From Littorina saxatilis (lineage: Eukaryota; Mollusca; Gastropoda; Littorinimorpha; Littorinidae): a DNA stretch of 64,000 nt. A program made the position numbers and the translations under genes. This document shows, piece by piece, positions 1 to 12,191 of this stretch. Where the stretch lies: positions 35,933,461 through 35,997,460 of the forward strand of contig NC_090249.1 of assembly GCF_037325665.1 (NCBI RefSeq). The letters are read 5' to 3'. The first letter of the stretch is position 1; each line of letters begins with the position of its first letter. The notes beneath the pieces were generated by a model that searched no databases, was not told the origin of the DNA, and was given only the letters and a program-made list of their open reading frames with translations.

Positions 1-536
1 GCTTCAAATTTGGTGGGCTTATTCAGAGAGACCCCGGACACAACCTCATCGATGAGATATTTCAACACGTGCTCTCAGCGCGCAGCGCTGAACCGATTTT
101 GGTTCCACCTCAGCTACCCGGGCCCCCATACCGACACACCAAAGCCGCTACACCACATCACAACGCCAAAGTTCTCGCTGGATCTTTTTCAAATTTGGAC
201 ACCGTATTCAGCTACACCCCGGACACAATATCATCGATGAGATATTTCAACTGATTTTGGTTTTTGTGTTCATTTCACCATTATAAGTAACTCTTCCTTA
301 TCTTCTCCAGTGTTTGGCGTTTATCTCCCTTCCTTCGTGTGGCTTTCCCGTTTGTAAGTTACTATTACTATTTTTAGAATGTCACTGCGCTGTCCACTGC
401 GCTGTCCACAACGCTTCCCTTGTTCTTACTGTCAAAGTGAAAAGATCGAATCAATTTATAGCCACGCAAAAAATACACTCTCACCTATCTCTATATATTT
501 ATAGATACAGATATGCATATATATATACGGCTTCTC

Positions 537-570
<34 letters not shown>

Positions 571-620
571 GGCAAAAACCTGTGTATTGTAGAGTTCTGT
601 TTGTGATGTGGTCTAGCGGC
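1..620 (+). repeat. Dispersed repeat, copy A, cut by window start
   Basis: The first ~105 bases and bases ~250-515 match the copy at 4560-5030 in the same order and orientation, including the shared stretch CAGCGCGCAGCGCTGAACCG. The copy ends in AT-rich sequence and a (GT)n tract at about 538-570. Short reading frames here are not conserved between the two copies, so no gene is called. The family is not recognised. Confidence 0.7.
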
Positions 621-622
621 TT

Positions 623-2412
623 TTGTCTGTCTGTGACATATCGACAATTAAAACACATGGAGCCGAACTGACGCTTTATGCGGATGATATTGCTCTATGC
701 AAAGAGTATCAAAACAAAACCTATAAAACAGAACACAAATTCTCTAAAGAGTGGCAAACAGCTATAGATAACATTGCGAACTATATGCGGGAGAATGGCT
801 TCACTCTCTCTGCCGAGAAAACTGTATTCGTTGTCTTTACAAACCGAAAACTGGAAGATCGAGAAAAGATACAGTTCTCACTAGATAAATCTGTTGTCTC
901 ACCCAGTCAGCAGGTGAAATATCTGGGCGTACTTTTCACCTCAAATGGACTATGGACTGCTCACTTAAAGTATCTCTTAAGCAAAGCAAATAAGACCATC
1001 AACCTTCTTAAAATACTGGCTGCCCAACCATGGGCAAAGTGCCCAGTTATTCTAACAAACATCACCAGAGCTCTTATAAGATCAAGACTATCATATGGAC
1101 AGGAGGCCTACTTCTCGTCGGCTCGAAAATGGCTTGATAAGCTACAGTCAGCGGAGTGTCGTGCCCTTCGGCTTGCCCTCGGACACCCAAGGCATTCAAA
1201 GCAGGCCATTGTATACCACCAAGCAGGATTCCTCCCTCTTGACATGTGGCGGCGTAAGTGCTGCGCAGATTACAATGTTCGAGCCAACACAGTGCAAAAC
1301 TCAACAAAAGAAGAGCTACAACCGCATTACAATCATATCCAAAACAAAAAGACCCACTTTGGCACTACTTTCTCCTCACTGGCTCAATTCAATGCTTCAC
1401 TCTTTAGTGAAATTAGTGTCGACCCAAATGATGTGGCCCAAAACCCCATATCTCGTGATCCCTCATGGACAATGAAAGAAATGAATTTTGACACAGAATA
1501 TTGCACAGCTACAAAGGATGATCAGTTATTACTCAGGACACAAGCCCTTGAGCACATTGATACTGTATACAAAGGCCATGTTCATGTTTACACAGACGGG
1601 TCAGTGTTGGATGACAAGAAGGCTGGCGCAGCTTTTGTAATCCCCAGCGATGACATGACTGGGAAATTTAAACTGTGCAACAGAAACTCGATCTTCTCAG
1701 CTGAGCTCCTTGCCATCTGCATGTCGCTTGTTCAGTTCAATCTCAAGAACACTCCAAAGCAGCCATTGAAGCATTAAGATCTAACAAAAGATCAAAAAGA
1801 CATGATCTTGTCATTGCCATAAAGGAGCTGGCAAATAAAATTATAAAAAAAGGAAGCGAGATTAACCTGGTCTGGTGTCCAGCACACGTGAACGTGCCTG
1901 GCAACGAGAAAGCAGACAAAGCCGCTAAAGAAGCTGCCCAAGGCATAGGCGCCTCCGAGGTAGACCTGCCATTGTCTGCTTCTGAGATCAGTAGCCTTAC
2001 AGACTCTCTTCTCTGGAGAGAATGGAGGAACAAATATATGCACAAGGCTATAAGCTCTGGCTGGCTCATTCGGGAAGCCCCATCAAAACAGATGAACACC
2101 TATAATGCATGCCCACGTGTAATAAAAAGGATTAACCGCCTAAGGGCAGAAGCTGGGAATTACCAATTTCTAGAGCTTAAATGCACCTGTCAATCCGACC
2201 TCACCATTGCTCATTTGACTTTGGAGTGTGATTTGAACTCATGCCACTTTCAACCCCTGACTCAGTTTATAAACTCAAATAGAAATATTCTGCCAAATAC
2301 CTCAAAGGAAAAATTAAGCTATCTTTTAAGTTTTAATAAAGACCTTGGGTGGCAAGGTCCCAAACTTATCGCTGGACTTATGCACACGCACCCACTTGGT
2401 CCCTGGATATGA
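623..2412 (+). pseudogene. LINE ORF2 C-terminal half: RT end plus RNase H
   Basis: This is a 5'-truncated non-LTR retrotransposon polyprotein. The reading frame opens near 650 and soon shows the RT catalytic box YADDIAL, then the RT thumb region, then an RNase H domain with HVYTDGSV and a second acidic patch around SAELLAI. The frame is lost near 1740 and resumes one base over, where VWCPAHVNVPGNEKADKAAK gives the last RNase H acidic residue. It ends at TGA 2410-2412 after a CTCQSDLTIAHLTLEC-like tail. RNase H downstream of RT places it in the I/Nimb/Loa side of the LINE tree; Nimb-like is my best guess because those are common in molluscs. One frameshift and loss of the 5' half make it dead. 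Confidence 0.85.
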
Positions 2413-2690
2413 AGAGACGTTGCTGCGGCTGACGCCATTGTTTCTCATACAGCTACTATATATTTTTATCAGAACTTTTAAAAATACCATTTTATATCCA
2501 AGTATCTCTTAACACCATTTTTAATTAGATGAGCGAGAGTGTGCGGGGGGCGGGAGGGTGGTGAACCACTGTACATAAAGGGAAAGTTTGTGTGCGTGCC
2601 TGTGTGTGTTCTTAATCTAACACAAATGTCGCCAATGTTTTTACAGAGTGACGTTAAATAAACGATTTTATCATTATAATCTGTCTGTAT
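640..2690 (+). mobile_element. 5'-truncated I/Nimb-like LINE copy
   Basis: The element body covers the RT-RNase H frame and about 270 bases of 3' UTR with a short GT-rich patch and a tail near GTTAAATAAACGATTTTATC. The start lies just after the GT-rich end of the repeat at 1-620. No clear target-site duplication was found. Confidence 0.65.
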
Positions 2691-2787
2691 GTTCTGGCAT
2701 TTGAAAAGCCACAGCAGATAATATAGGGCTAAGAAATAAGCTCTAAAATTCTCAATCCCGTTTGACAGGACTTCGCCTTCAAAGGTG

Positions 2788-2858
2788 ATTGTGGTGAACC
2801 GCCACGCTGTCTGTCTCTGTCTCGCGATTCACCCCGGCGAAGCCGGGTATTCCTCTAG
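2788..2858 (+). mobile_element. Helitron 3' terminus (hairpin plus CTAG)
   Basis: Bases 2833-2847 form a CCCGGC-GAA-GCCGGG hairpin, followed eight bases later by CTAG at 2855-2858 and then a host T. This is the textbook Helitron 3' end (hairpin, CTRR, insertion before T). The same ~70 bases occur inverted at 5031-5101. The 5' end of this copy is not located. Confidence 0.75.
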
Positions 2859-3152
2859 TTCATTATATAAACATATAAACAATGCAATGAGATAGCCAGA
2901 CAGACAGACAAAACAAAAGACAAGCAAATAAACGAATAAACAAACACAAACTTACACTAAGAAACAAACAATCAAACAAACAAACAAGAAGCATGTATAA
3001 AATACAAAATAGGAATTTAACACTATGCGCAAATAATTGTCACTTCGGTGGCCCACTGCAGCAACGCTATGCATTGACTCTGTTGTTTTTTGCTTGTATG
3101 TTAATTGTGTGACCTGTGTTTCATCTGCCTTGTCTCCACTGATTTCACATAA
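2859..3152. other. Non-coding spacer with AAAC-rich tract
   Basis: The stretch holds an imperfect (AAAC)n tract at about 2910-2990 and otherwise unremarkable AT-rich sequence. I see no gene here. Confidence 0.6.
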
Positions 3153-4236
3153 GGCCAAAAAAAAAATTGTCTGTTTCTGGAAACATGGCTAAAAAAAATA
3201 GGGTCGGTAGGTAGGGATTTTTTTTTATTTTTTTTATTTTTTTTTTACTCCAAATGTAGACCAATAAAACTAACTTTAACAAGAAGAGCAAACGCTCGAT
3301 CGAGTCACTTTCGCAGTTCTGAATATTATATGAGGCATCAGATGGACAGGAAGAAATTGCTATTCACAACACAATACAGATGTAAATAATTTGATGTAAA
3401 GAATAATCCTATAAAGTTTGAATCAAATCCGATGAATAGTTTCAGAGATATGATATTTCAATTTTTTTCCTTCAAGACATACCTGTGACCTTGAAAAAGG
3501 TCAAAGGTCACCAAAGCAGACGTCAAAGTGTAGAGGTCACTGGGAGTCACGTTCACATAAAATTTGAGCCCGGTCACTTTTATAGTTTCCGAGAAAAGCC
3601 CAACGTTAAGTTGTGTGTTGCCGAACAGAAAAGGCTAGTTATCTCCCTTGTTTTTCTGATAACGTTCGTAAAAGGCTACAGATGTAAATACTTTGATGTA
3701 AAGAATAATCCTACAAAGTTTCAATCACATCCGATGAACTTTGTCAAAGATATAAAATGTCTAATTTTTCCTTTGACGCTGACCTGTGACCTTGAAAAAG
3801 GTCAAAGGTCAACGAAACCATCGTTAAAGTGTAGAGGTCATTGGAGGTCACGACTAAACAAAATATGAGCCGGATCGCTTTGATAGTTTCCGAGAAAAGT
3901 CCAACGTTAAGGTGGTGTCTACGGACGGCCGGCCGGCCGGACGGCCGGCCGGACAGACTAACACTGACCGATTACATAGAGTCACTTTTTCTCAAGTGAC
4001 TCAAAAATCGCGCAAAGAGACTGGATTCACTATACATAGAGACAAGACACTCAACACATTTACAAATCGTCAGCGGACTTTCGTTTTCACACGTTTTTGT
4101 TGTTCATTTTCTCACCCTGTCCTTTACCACCAAAAAAATTAAAAAATTGTTGAGTTTGGAAAAAAAAAGGTTAGGGTCGGCGCCGAAATTTAGGGTCGGT
4201 CGGGTGACCAGAAACAGACAATTTTTTTTTTTGGCC
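3153..4236. mobile_element. TIR DNA transposon (non-autonomous), TAA target duplication
   Basis: The ends are inverted copies of GGCC-A(10-12)-TTGTCTGTTTCTGG, each directly flanked by TAA (3150-3152 and 4237-4239). A 3-bp TWA duplication and a GG-rich start fit PIF/Harbinger-type elements. No transposase is present, and the interior carries a second repeat (3277-4010), so this is a non-autonomous carrier about 1.08 kb long. Confidence 0.7.
3277..4010 (+). repeat. Nested repeat rich in AGGTCA half-sites
   Basis: The unit starts at ACAAGAAGAGCAAACGC and ends near CTCAAGTGACTCAAAAATCG. Two internal blocks of about 130 bases (from ~3480 and ~3780) both contain GTGACCTTGAAAAAGGTCAA and TCCGAGAAAAG. 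A GGCCGGCCGGCCGGACGG run lies at ~3927. The same architecture (ACAAGAAGGGC start, repeated TGACCTTGA, GGACGGACGGACG, GTGAGTCAAAAA end) is seen at 54045-54785, so this is a dispersed family. Confidence 0.7.
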
Positions 4237-4239
4237 TAA

Positions 4240-4559
4240 AGAGCAGGCAATGCAATAAATATACACTACTTCAAAGAATCCCCCGAGGTAAAAGTTATAA
4301 AAGGTTGTGAAGCAATTACGCCTTATAATCAGGAGTTCTTTGGGGTACCAAAGAGTCGGTCATTTCAAGGCCAACTGTGTGCGAGAATAAGGTGTTTGCA
4401 CAACTATCATGTTCATGTCAGCCTGCACATGCCACAGGAGGTTACAATTCAAGTTATGAAACACGCTGAGTGATCGTCAAAGTCTTGCCTCTTTATCAAA
4501 GTGGGTAGGGTGATAACAGCCCACTTACATACTACTACATGTATAGTTGGGTCTCTTGT
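4240..4559. other. Spacer, nothing recognised
   Basis: AT-rich single-copy-looking sequence between the TIR element and the next repeat. No open frame of interest, no RNA gene, no obvious repeat. Confidence 0.6.
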
Positions 4560-5030
4560 ATCTATCTATATATCTATATCTATATATATATACGACTTGT
4601 GTCTGTGTGTGTGTGTGTGTGTGTTTGTGTGTTCCGTTCGCGATGCACGGCCAAAGTTCTCGATGGATCTGCTTCAAATTTGGTGGGCATATTTAGGTAG
4701 ACCCCGGACACAACCTGGTCGATGAAAATTTTCAACACGTGCTCTCAGCGCGCAGCGCTGAACCGATTTTGGTTTTTCTGTTCATCTTCCCAGATCCATT
4801 CCCACTAACAGTCTTCCTTATCTTCTCCAGCGTTTTGCGTTTATCTCCCTTCCTTCGTGTGGCGTCAATCCATATTCTCGTTACTACGTTACTATTTTTA
4901 GAATGTCACAGCACTGTCCAGAACGCTTTCCTTGCACCCGTAAGTTGTCCTCACTGTAAAAGTGCAAAGGTCGAATCAATTTATAGCCACGCGAAAAATA
5001 CACTGTCATCTATCTCTATATATTTATAGA
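4560..5030 (+). repeat. Dispersed repeat, copy B
   Basis: Second copy of the repeat at 1-620. It opens with a TA-rich and (GT)n segment, then the shared GCTTCAAATTTGGTGGGC block at 4671, then a 3' part ending in TATATATTTATAGA at 5030, where a Helitron is inserted. Confidence 0.7.
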
Positions 5031-5577
5031 CTAGAGGAATACCCGGCTTCGCCGGGGTGAATCGCGAGACAGAGACAGACAGCGTGGCGGTTCATCACAA
5101 CACAGGAGCTTGTATCAAATCGCCGGTCGATCATTATTTACAGTCCACTACTACGACATACTACTAGTACTATATACTACAAGGAATATAACGCAGAGTG
5201 CTCCGCACTGCCGACTCGCTCCGTTTCAAGCTTTCTACATCACTTTCTGCACCCCCTTCCCGAACGCACGAAACTCACACACAAACAAAAATGATTAAGC
5301 TTTCACTTCATGCAACAAACTCGAAATAACCATTCACCAACTTCGAGAAGTTTGTCAAGAACGGGCTCGGTGTCCACACCACTCCATGAGAGGAACCTGG
5401 AGCCTCGACAAATCGAAAGTGCAACTCGCGCCGATGTTTTCCGCTTTTCGTACGCTCTCAAGGGTGTACAACATTCTAGCGGCCTGCAATTAGTCCACTA
5501 CAACTGACGAGTTACACAGCAGCCCCCAAACACGTGAAATGATACACAAAACATTCTCTTTGAGCTTAATATTGAGA
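5031..5577 (-). mobile_element. Non-autonomous Helitron, 547 bp
   Basis: On the minus strand the element ends with a GCCGGG-type hairpin and CTAG (complement of 5031-5034), next to a flanking A at 5030, as expected for insertion between A and T. From 5201 to 5577 it is nearly identical to the inverse of 63624-64000 at the window's right edge. The likely 5' start is TCTCAATATTAAGC (minus strand from 5577), which begins with TC but is not preceded by A, so that end is less sure. A 65-codon frame at 5310-5507 is shared by both copies but has no recognisable product. Confidence 0.65.
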
Positions 5578-6612
5578 CTCAGCCGTTTCCTTCGGACGAA
5601 TACAGAAGGTCATTTCCGCCAGCAATCGGCAGTCAAAAAGCGCGTGACGTTTCGATTGGTTAAAAAGAATAATAGAAAGCTTTTTTTGATTGGTTGTAAA
5701 TAAATCGAAAGGAAAAATTATTCGTGAATGGCCATTACTTTTGATCATCAAGTTATCATCGAAGCAAGGATGAAGTTATTAACATGGCAAGTACTTATGT
5801 TAATGATTATGATGTGTGTGTGTGTGTGTGTGTGATCGAGTGTGAGTGTGTGTGTGTGTAGCATGGGGCAACCATATTTTTCTTTGGAATTTTTTCGAAC
5901 TTTTTATATGTAACTACATTCTCCAAAGAATTGTAAAGCAGTTTAAATTTTGAAGATCAGTACATATTTGATTTTTTTTTAAATTGCGATTTTAGGGCTG
6001 CTGAAAAATTCTGCTGAAAAAATGACCGGCACCCTTTACAACCTGTCCTGCACACAATTTCAGCTAAATCCTGTTGTAATTGATTTAAAGGGCTTTCTTG
6101 TCATAAATACTATACAACAGAAATACAAACAAGTACACAAACAAAAATCAGGTATTTTTACATGATTTAGTAAAGTTTTGATTTCTATTGCCATGAGTTA
6201 TCTTTTTTAATGTAAGTCTCCATTTGGCTTAAATAATCTTAATTTGTAATGTTTCATTTTTTAATTATATGAAGATATGTTGAGGCGTGTGCTAAGTTAA
6301 AACATCTAGGCTATTTCATTTTTCAAATAATGAAGATTTCTATGTCTAAGTGTTTTATAATTACACATTAATTAACATGCTTTCATTTGGAATTTCGAGG
6401 TTGTCATCGTGGATTGACGCCCGACCAAAGTTAATTGAAGCCCGACGGAGCGATTATGTTGTAATTCAATCTGACGACGATCTCTTTCCTGCTTTCATGC
6501 GATGGTAAACAGACAGAATTGGTTCTGTTCTGTTCACACACTACTTTCAGTCCACCTACCTGCAACTGCAAGGGTCAAGTCCCAAGAAATATGTATCTGT
6601 ATTCCTATCTTA
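5578..6612. other. AT-rich spacer with GT microsatellite
   Basis: Contains a (GT)n tract at about 5813-5860 interrupted by GATCGAGTGTGAG. The rest is AT-rich with no credible gene. Confidence 0.6.
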
Positions 6613-6812
6613 TCACCCCAGCCAGCAAAATTTTGCGCAGCGAATGCGTGTCGCAGTCGCCAAACTCTGCGTAACAACTGCACTGGACGCATGCGTAACG
6701 CGCGCGATTTTGCAAAGCGAAATACATGCGTGACACACTCGTTTTCCCTCAGATTACGCAGACCATACGCACCTCCAGCGCACGCTTATTTGACACCAAG
6801 ACAAATTCGCAC

Positions 6813-7135
6813 TCTCCACGCAGACGTCACGATTGCTTTACGCATTCTCACGCTATTAACGTGCTCTCCACGCAGACGACACGATTGCTTTACGCATTTA
6901 ACGCGCTCTTGACGCAGATGTCCTGATCATCTTACGCACTCTCCACGCAGATGTCACGAATTATTGACGCATTCTCAGGCATTACGCGCTTTTTACGCTC
7001 TCTTCACGCAGATGTCACAATTGCTGTACGCATTCTCACGCATTTGACGCACTCTCCACGCAGATGTCACAATTGCTTTACGCATTCTCACGCATTTGAC
7101 GCACTCTCCACGCAGATGTCACGATTGACCTACAC
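6813..7135 (+). repeat. Degenerate ~50-bp tandem array
   Basis: About seven units, each beginning CTCCACGCAGATGTCACGAT or close to it and continuing with TTTACGCATTCTCACGCAT. Units vary from about 33 to 60 bases. The array forms the left subterminal part of the candidate 8.6-kb element. Confidence 0.8.
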
Positions 7136-7199
7136 AATTTTACGCAGACCACACAACCGCTTTACGCACTCACAAACAAATAATGGGCAGTGCACAACA

Positions 7200-9902
7200 T
7201 TGTATTGATCCAGAAAGACAAAGGTCAAGCGTGCAGGTTCGATAACAGAGATGATCATAATTATGTACAAGTTCTAAAACAAAAATGCAGTCAAATAAAT
7301 TGATTAAAACAAAGGAGAGATTTGAATCTCGCTTATTGCCATTGTGACTTCCAGGTTTTAATTTCACTGCATTTTGACATACCAGCAGCACGGAAACAAA
7401 AATGATCAAAATACTATTCAAAGCAGAATTCAAATTGGCAGAACAAAGAATAAATAGAACAAAACCCTGATAGTCATCCTCGATACGCCGTAGTACATGC
7501 AGTGAAGAATCCAGTATAACTTATAAGAGAGAATTTTGATGTACACTCGTCACTATATCACATTGATGTAAACAAATAAATAAATAATTGGCACAGCCTA
7601 GGCATAGGCAGCAGTGAGTTGTATCAACATGTTTGAATACAGAACAGCAACAAAAAGAGAAAAAAAGTTCTACAAGCCAGCTAATAGTTGAACTTCAGAT
7701 TACTAATGATATCACAAACAAACACTTAGTTAATGCCCATTCTCCAGGGATCGAAATCCAGTCAATGTACACCAAACTAGGATAACACATACATTTAGAA
7801 TCTATCACGACTGCATAAAACATTGGTATGCAATTCACAAAGCAAGGAACTTGAAACATGAACATTGACATTAAACATACATATGTGCCCCACACACATT
7901 TCGGACAAGGCAGCTGAACGAAATTCAGATGTGGATGGAGCACAAAATAATTAGATGGGGCGGCGTGAAAGCATACTGGGACAAGGAACAAGCAAGAGAA
8001 AGAGGATAAGAAGATAAAAGGAAGAACAAACCGAAGAATAAGAAAGAAAAAAACAAAATAAGAGAAGGAGAGAGAAAAAAAAAAGAAAAAAAAAAGGGAA
8101 AAAAAGGGAGACAATCATATGAATGTGTACCATTTAAATAAAAGAAATTAAAAAAATTACTTTTAAAAAGGAGACATTTCAGGTTTTGATTTGAAGTGTG
8201 TTAACATATTCACATATACCAGTAACTTTGCATGGAAAAAAAAAAGTTCACAATGATTTGAAGCAAATTCAAATGCCAGAGAAAAAACAGAACAAAACCC
8301 TGATGTCATCATTGATAATCAGTGGTACGTTCAGTGAAGAAAAAACAATTGACACAACCTAGACATGGGCAGCAGTGAGTTATCAAGTTTCACTACACAA
8401 AAGTAACAACTACAATAATGAAACAAAAGGTAAAATGCCAGCTAATAGTCAAAATTCAGAACAATGATATCAAAAAGAAACACTTATTCAATGCCCCTTC
8501 TCCACTGATATGTATAAGCACACCAACATGACATAAACTCATAAATTTAAAAAAAAAACATGACATAAAACTCATAAATTAAAAAAAACTTATCAGACTG
8601 CGTAAAACATAGGTTTGCCATCTCAAAATGGATGTAAAACACGCAGCTTACTCACAAAATGATAGACAAGTCTCCAGCGGCCAGCTGCTCAGCAAACAAA
8701 ATAAGGTGGCGAGGATCAATATAATTGAAATGCATTTTTTTTGCTGTTTCGGAGAGAACTTTGCCTCATTTACCTTACACTTCAAGGGCTAAATTTTTAT
8801 CAGGTGCACCAAGACTTACATCTATAGAAATCCAATCATAACGGTTTTAAGAGCAAAAAAAAAAAAAGTATATTTCTAGTCTCGCTTCTAAATTCTCAAC
8901 TCAACTCCAAAAAATAATAAAGAACAACAAAAACCCGCATCATGCATTGTCTCCTTCAAGCTGCCTAGGTTGTTTGCGTTCGACTCCCATAAATGACAAG
9001 GAATTGTTAAAACCTTTTCTTTCTATTTGTTCACTTTTTGTTTTCTTCTTTTCTGAACTCTTTATACTTGTATTTTATTCATTTTAATTTAGCCTGAAGG
9101 TTTGAGTCGTGTATTAAAAATCGAATATAGTGTGTAAGTGCCCTTGAACAGCTTTTCCAGAATCATGTATTCTATATTTTTAGTATGGGATACCCACAAG
9201 AAAAGTTCAAATGCATCCATGCGTCTCCACTGATAGTAATGGTAGTTGAGCACTTCCAGTTTAGTCTTCTGTCGTTCTGACACAACCTAAAAGGGTACAT
9301 CATGTCTGAACATCATCTGTAGAAGAGTGTGAAGTTTAAAGCTTAGCTTAAATAATGTCCAACAAAACCCCAGACTCTTCTGTACATTACCCATCAGCCA
9401 CACAGACCTGAACTGTGAAATACAATTACTCACTAGCAATTTCTCAGGCGAGTCAAATCTTACATTCATCAAATTTTTGCAACTAGCATTGTAAATAAGC
9501 CTACAGAGATTACAAAGTTCAATTACTGCAAACCAAATCATGAAGGCTCTTCCATGGCCTGTTGTCTCTTTCTTTTATCACAGGCTTCCAAAAATCAGTC
9601 TTGAACGGCCGTCTTCAAGGTCTTGACCTGTGGCACCCGTACAGCTTCACGGAACAGCCTCTGCATGACAAAACAAAAAATAACATGAACTTAGATCATC
9701 AAACAACTATCACTGATTTGAGAAAAGTCTCAAGTTTATTTCCTGACGCCTGTAAACTTGCTAAAAATCATACAGACACACAAACTTGCATACACACCAT
9801 ACGCTTTTACAACACACCAACTATACTTGAGTTAGGAAATTACAACACATTGTAATCCTTGTAGAAGAGAAGTAAAAAAAAATACCTACCCTAATATTTG
9901 TT
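7200..9902. other. AT-rich non-coding stretch
   Basis: No convincing coding sequence. A purine-rich tract lies at 7980-8110 and several A-runs follow. Two segments (about 7370-7640 and 8220-8420) share phrases such as ACAAAACCCTGAT and GGCAGCAGTGAGTT, so the region contains an old ~850-bp direct duplication. Minus-strand sequence at 9585-9660 reads as a short open stretch ending in a stop and could be a terminal exon. Confidence 0.45.
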
Positions 9903-10626
9903 TTAACCCTTTCGCTGCCAATCAAAACTTGGGTATGTGCATTCCTGACTGCCAGGGAATATTGGAGTTTGGGGTGTAATAATTCACACAAAAATCTAGC
10001 TTCAAACTGGCAGTAGGTAGGTAAGTAAAACCTATGTTGTTTTTAAAGGAAATTGAACCAAGAATCTGTTTTTAGTGTCTAATCATGGAAATGATAATTA
10101 GTTTGGCTTATAATGATGTTTAAATATGAACTTTTGAAAAATCAGCCCGGCGCATCTTCCGGTGCCTGTGGATCAAACACAGGTGGCTGTTTTGCTCGCT
10201 CCAAGAAAGGATTATAATCACTGTCATCTACCTGTTTCCAACGAATTGTCCGATAGAAGATCTCCCCCTTCCCCTGTCAGTATCCATAATCATTTGCACC
10301 GCCTGTAGCGTCAGTCCGGCTTTGTTTTTCCCTACTAGGGCCCGGTCGACAGTCACCGTTAGCCATTTTGACGAGTCGAGATTTCTCTCCCATACCCTGT
10401 CGACAAGGCCGAAAATAGCCTTCAAACGCAAAACCGCGTCACCATTTATGTTTATTCATGAGAATGAGGTATCCTACCAAGCCATTGGCTGCTATTTGTG
10501 TGTCAGCAGTGACGTAGCATTTCTGGAAAATCCCGGAACGGAGAAGACGGGTTTACCCGTCCTAAGGCGCTGCGGCTGCACAAGCGCATGACTGGTATAC
10601 CCGTCATAAGGCAGCCAAGTGGTTAA
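9903..10626. mobile_element. piggyBac-like element, internally deleted
   Basis: Both ends carry TTAA (9903-9906 and 10623-10626) joined to inverted repeats: TTAACCCTTTCGCTGCC on the left and, read inward on the other strand, TTAACCACTTGGCTGCC on the right. TTAA target sites with CCC-type ends are the hallmark of piggyBac. At 724 bp it is far too short for a transposase (usually about 600 residues). Confidence 0.7.
10142..10273 (-). pseudogene. Short exon-like remnant inside the piggyBac-like element
   Basis: On the minus strand a CTGACAG acceptor precedes an open frame of 43 codons that includes DDSDYNPFLERAKQPPVF and ends at TGA 10142-10144. An acidic SDDSDY-type stretch is common near the N-terminus of piggyBac transposases, which fits the surrounding TTAA ends. 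The identification is inference; the catalytic core is absent. A longer frame (10228-10431) overlaps in another frame and has no recognised domain. Confidence 0.3.
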
Positions 10627-12191
10627 AGTTACCTTTACTATGACTTTTTCTTTGGGGGCCTTCGGAAATTCATAATACATGTACTGTGACGTGCAGACGC
10701 ATATGTGACGACATCATACCGTTTGCTAACATCCTTATTTCGTATGTAGTCGAAAATCCATGACACTGACAAATGAGCTCAGGAACCTGGCTTCTAGCAA
10801 TTTAATGTTAAGCGTAAAAGCTTTGACAACTATCATTCACATGTGAAACATGGCAAATTTAAAATTGATTCCAAAGAACAAAATTTGAGACAGAAATAAC
10901 TTGTTGTTTTGTAATTGTAGACATGGATTTTATCTTCTTCCTAAAAGGACCAGGATGATTTTACAAATTATGAAAAACAACTCACTGTCGATGGCTTTTA
11001 GTCGCAGCGTACACCATGGTCTCTTTCCCTGCCCTCCCCCAGAGCCCCCTGTCAGCAACCGTGTAGCCTATGGAACACCTTCGTCATCACAGCATCAGTA
11101 GTCGTCTTTAGTTCATGTCCACCAACCACACCGAGCTCATGGTCATGGATCTGAAACAAACAAAACAAGCCAACTGAATTCCACAAATCAAATATTCAGA
11201 CAGCTCTTCTTCACATACAAACAATTCAATCTGGAAGCATCATACTGTCACCTGGAACAAAAAATCAATAATCGCACTTGCTTTAAAAAAAAAAGTTTTC
11301 AGAAGAGCAAATGGTGATTGAGTGTAGCATTGTCATAAAATGTAATCACACACCTCAGGTGACCTGCATCAATCATTCAATACTATCTCACAAATCTTCA
11401 TTTGGAAAGCACAAACATAGTTAGAAGAGAGCGTCAACCGTGATACTATTCAGTGTGGACAATTTTTTTCTGACCCATAATCCGATGCCTACACAAAGTG
11501 AGAATCAGAACTCACAAGAAGGCACTGTTGCATGTTTGTGATTATTTGCTTGAGTGTAGCACTTGCAATTTTGAACTTGAGGAAACAGCGTAGCAATTTC
11601 TGTTACATCCCTGAAAACCTAGCACTAGCAGATGGCAGCTCTGGCCACAGAGCAATATTTGCATTATTTCTCACAGATGCAATAATCACAGAAAACAAAG
11701 TGGTGCATGCATTTTCCGCACCCCACATGAGAAAAAGAGGCCCATCATTGTGCGTACCCATAAGCATAGTTTTATCATCAAAATGTGTTGGTTAAATTCA
11801 CAAATGTGACCAATACGCATAAACCTTGCATGAATTCCCAGGATAATGGGAAACTGGTCATGACTGAGAACTGATGAACAGTTAAGATACACCCGTGAAC
11901 CGTGATGACATCTGGCATCCTCCAAAAAGCACACACTCAAGGTAACATTTAAAGCCTAAAGAGCGTCTAACAATAACATGTCACTCTCACAAGATCTTGC
12001 TACAGTTATCTGGGGAAAATAGCACAGGCATGACTGGTCTGCTTCAACAATAGCATTCAAAGCCACCTACCAGTGATCACTCCTTCGACAGATCCATCAT
12101 GTGCCTTCAACATCTTCCACACTCAACAGTAAAAAGATGACTCCATCGAACAGTAGCACAGGCTCCACCATGATTCTTTGGCGACCAATTA
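10627..12191. other. Non-coding stretch with one possible exon
   Basis: Mostly AT-rich. On the minus strand a TTTGTTTCAG acceptor near 11152 is followed by an open stretch reading IHDHELGVVGGHELKTTT and closing at about 11055. It has no recognisable domain and could be a 3' UTR exon of the same transcript as 12192-13213. Confidence 0.3.

Noticed and set aside
3912-3960. GGCCGG-rich run as a CpG island or promoter
   Set aside because: It is part of a dispersed repeat that has GGACGG runs at the same position in its other copy.
5310-5507. 65-codon frame as a gene, also found at 63694-63891
   Set aside because: Conservation is explained by two nearly identical Helitron-like copies; no domain or coding bias seen.
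7695-8133. 139- and 60-codon minus-strand frames
   Set aside because: They translate a purine-rich tract into Phe/Leu/Ser-rich sequence with no family resemblance.
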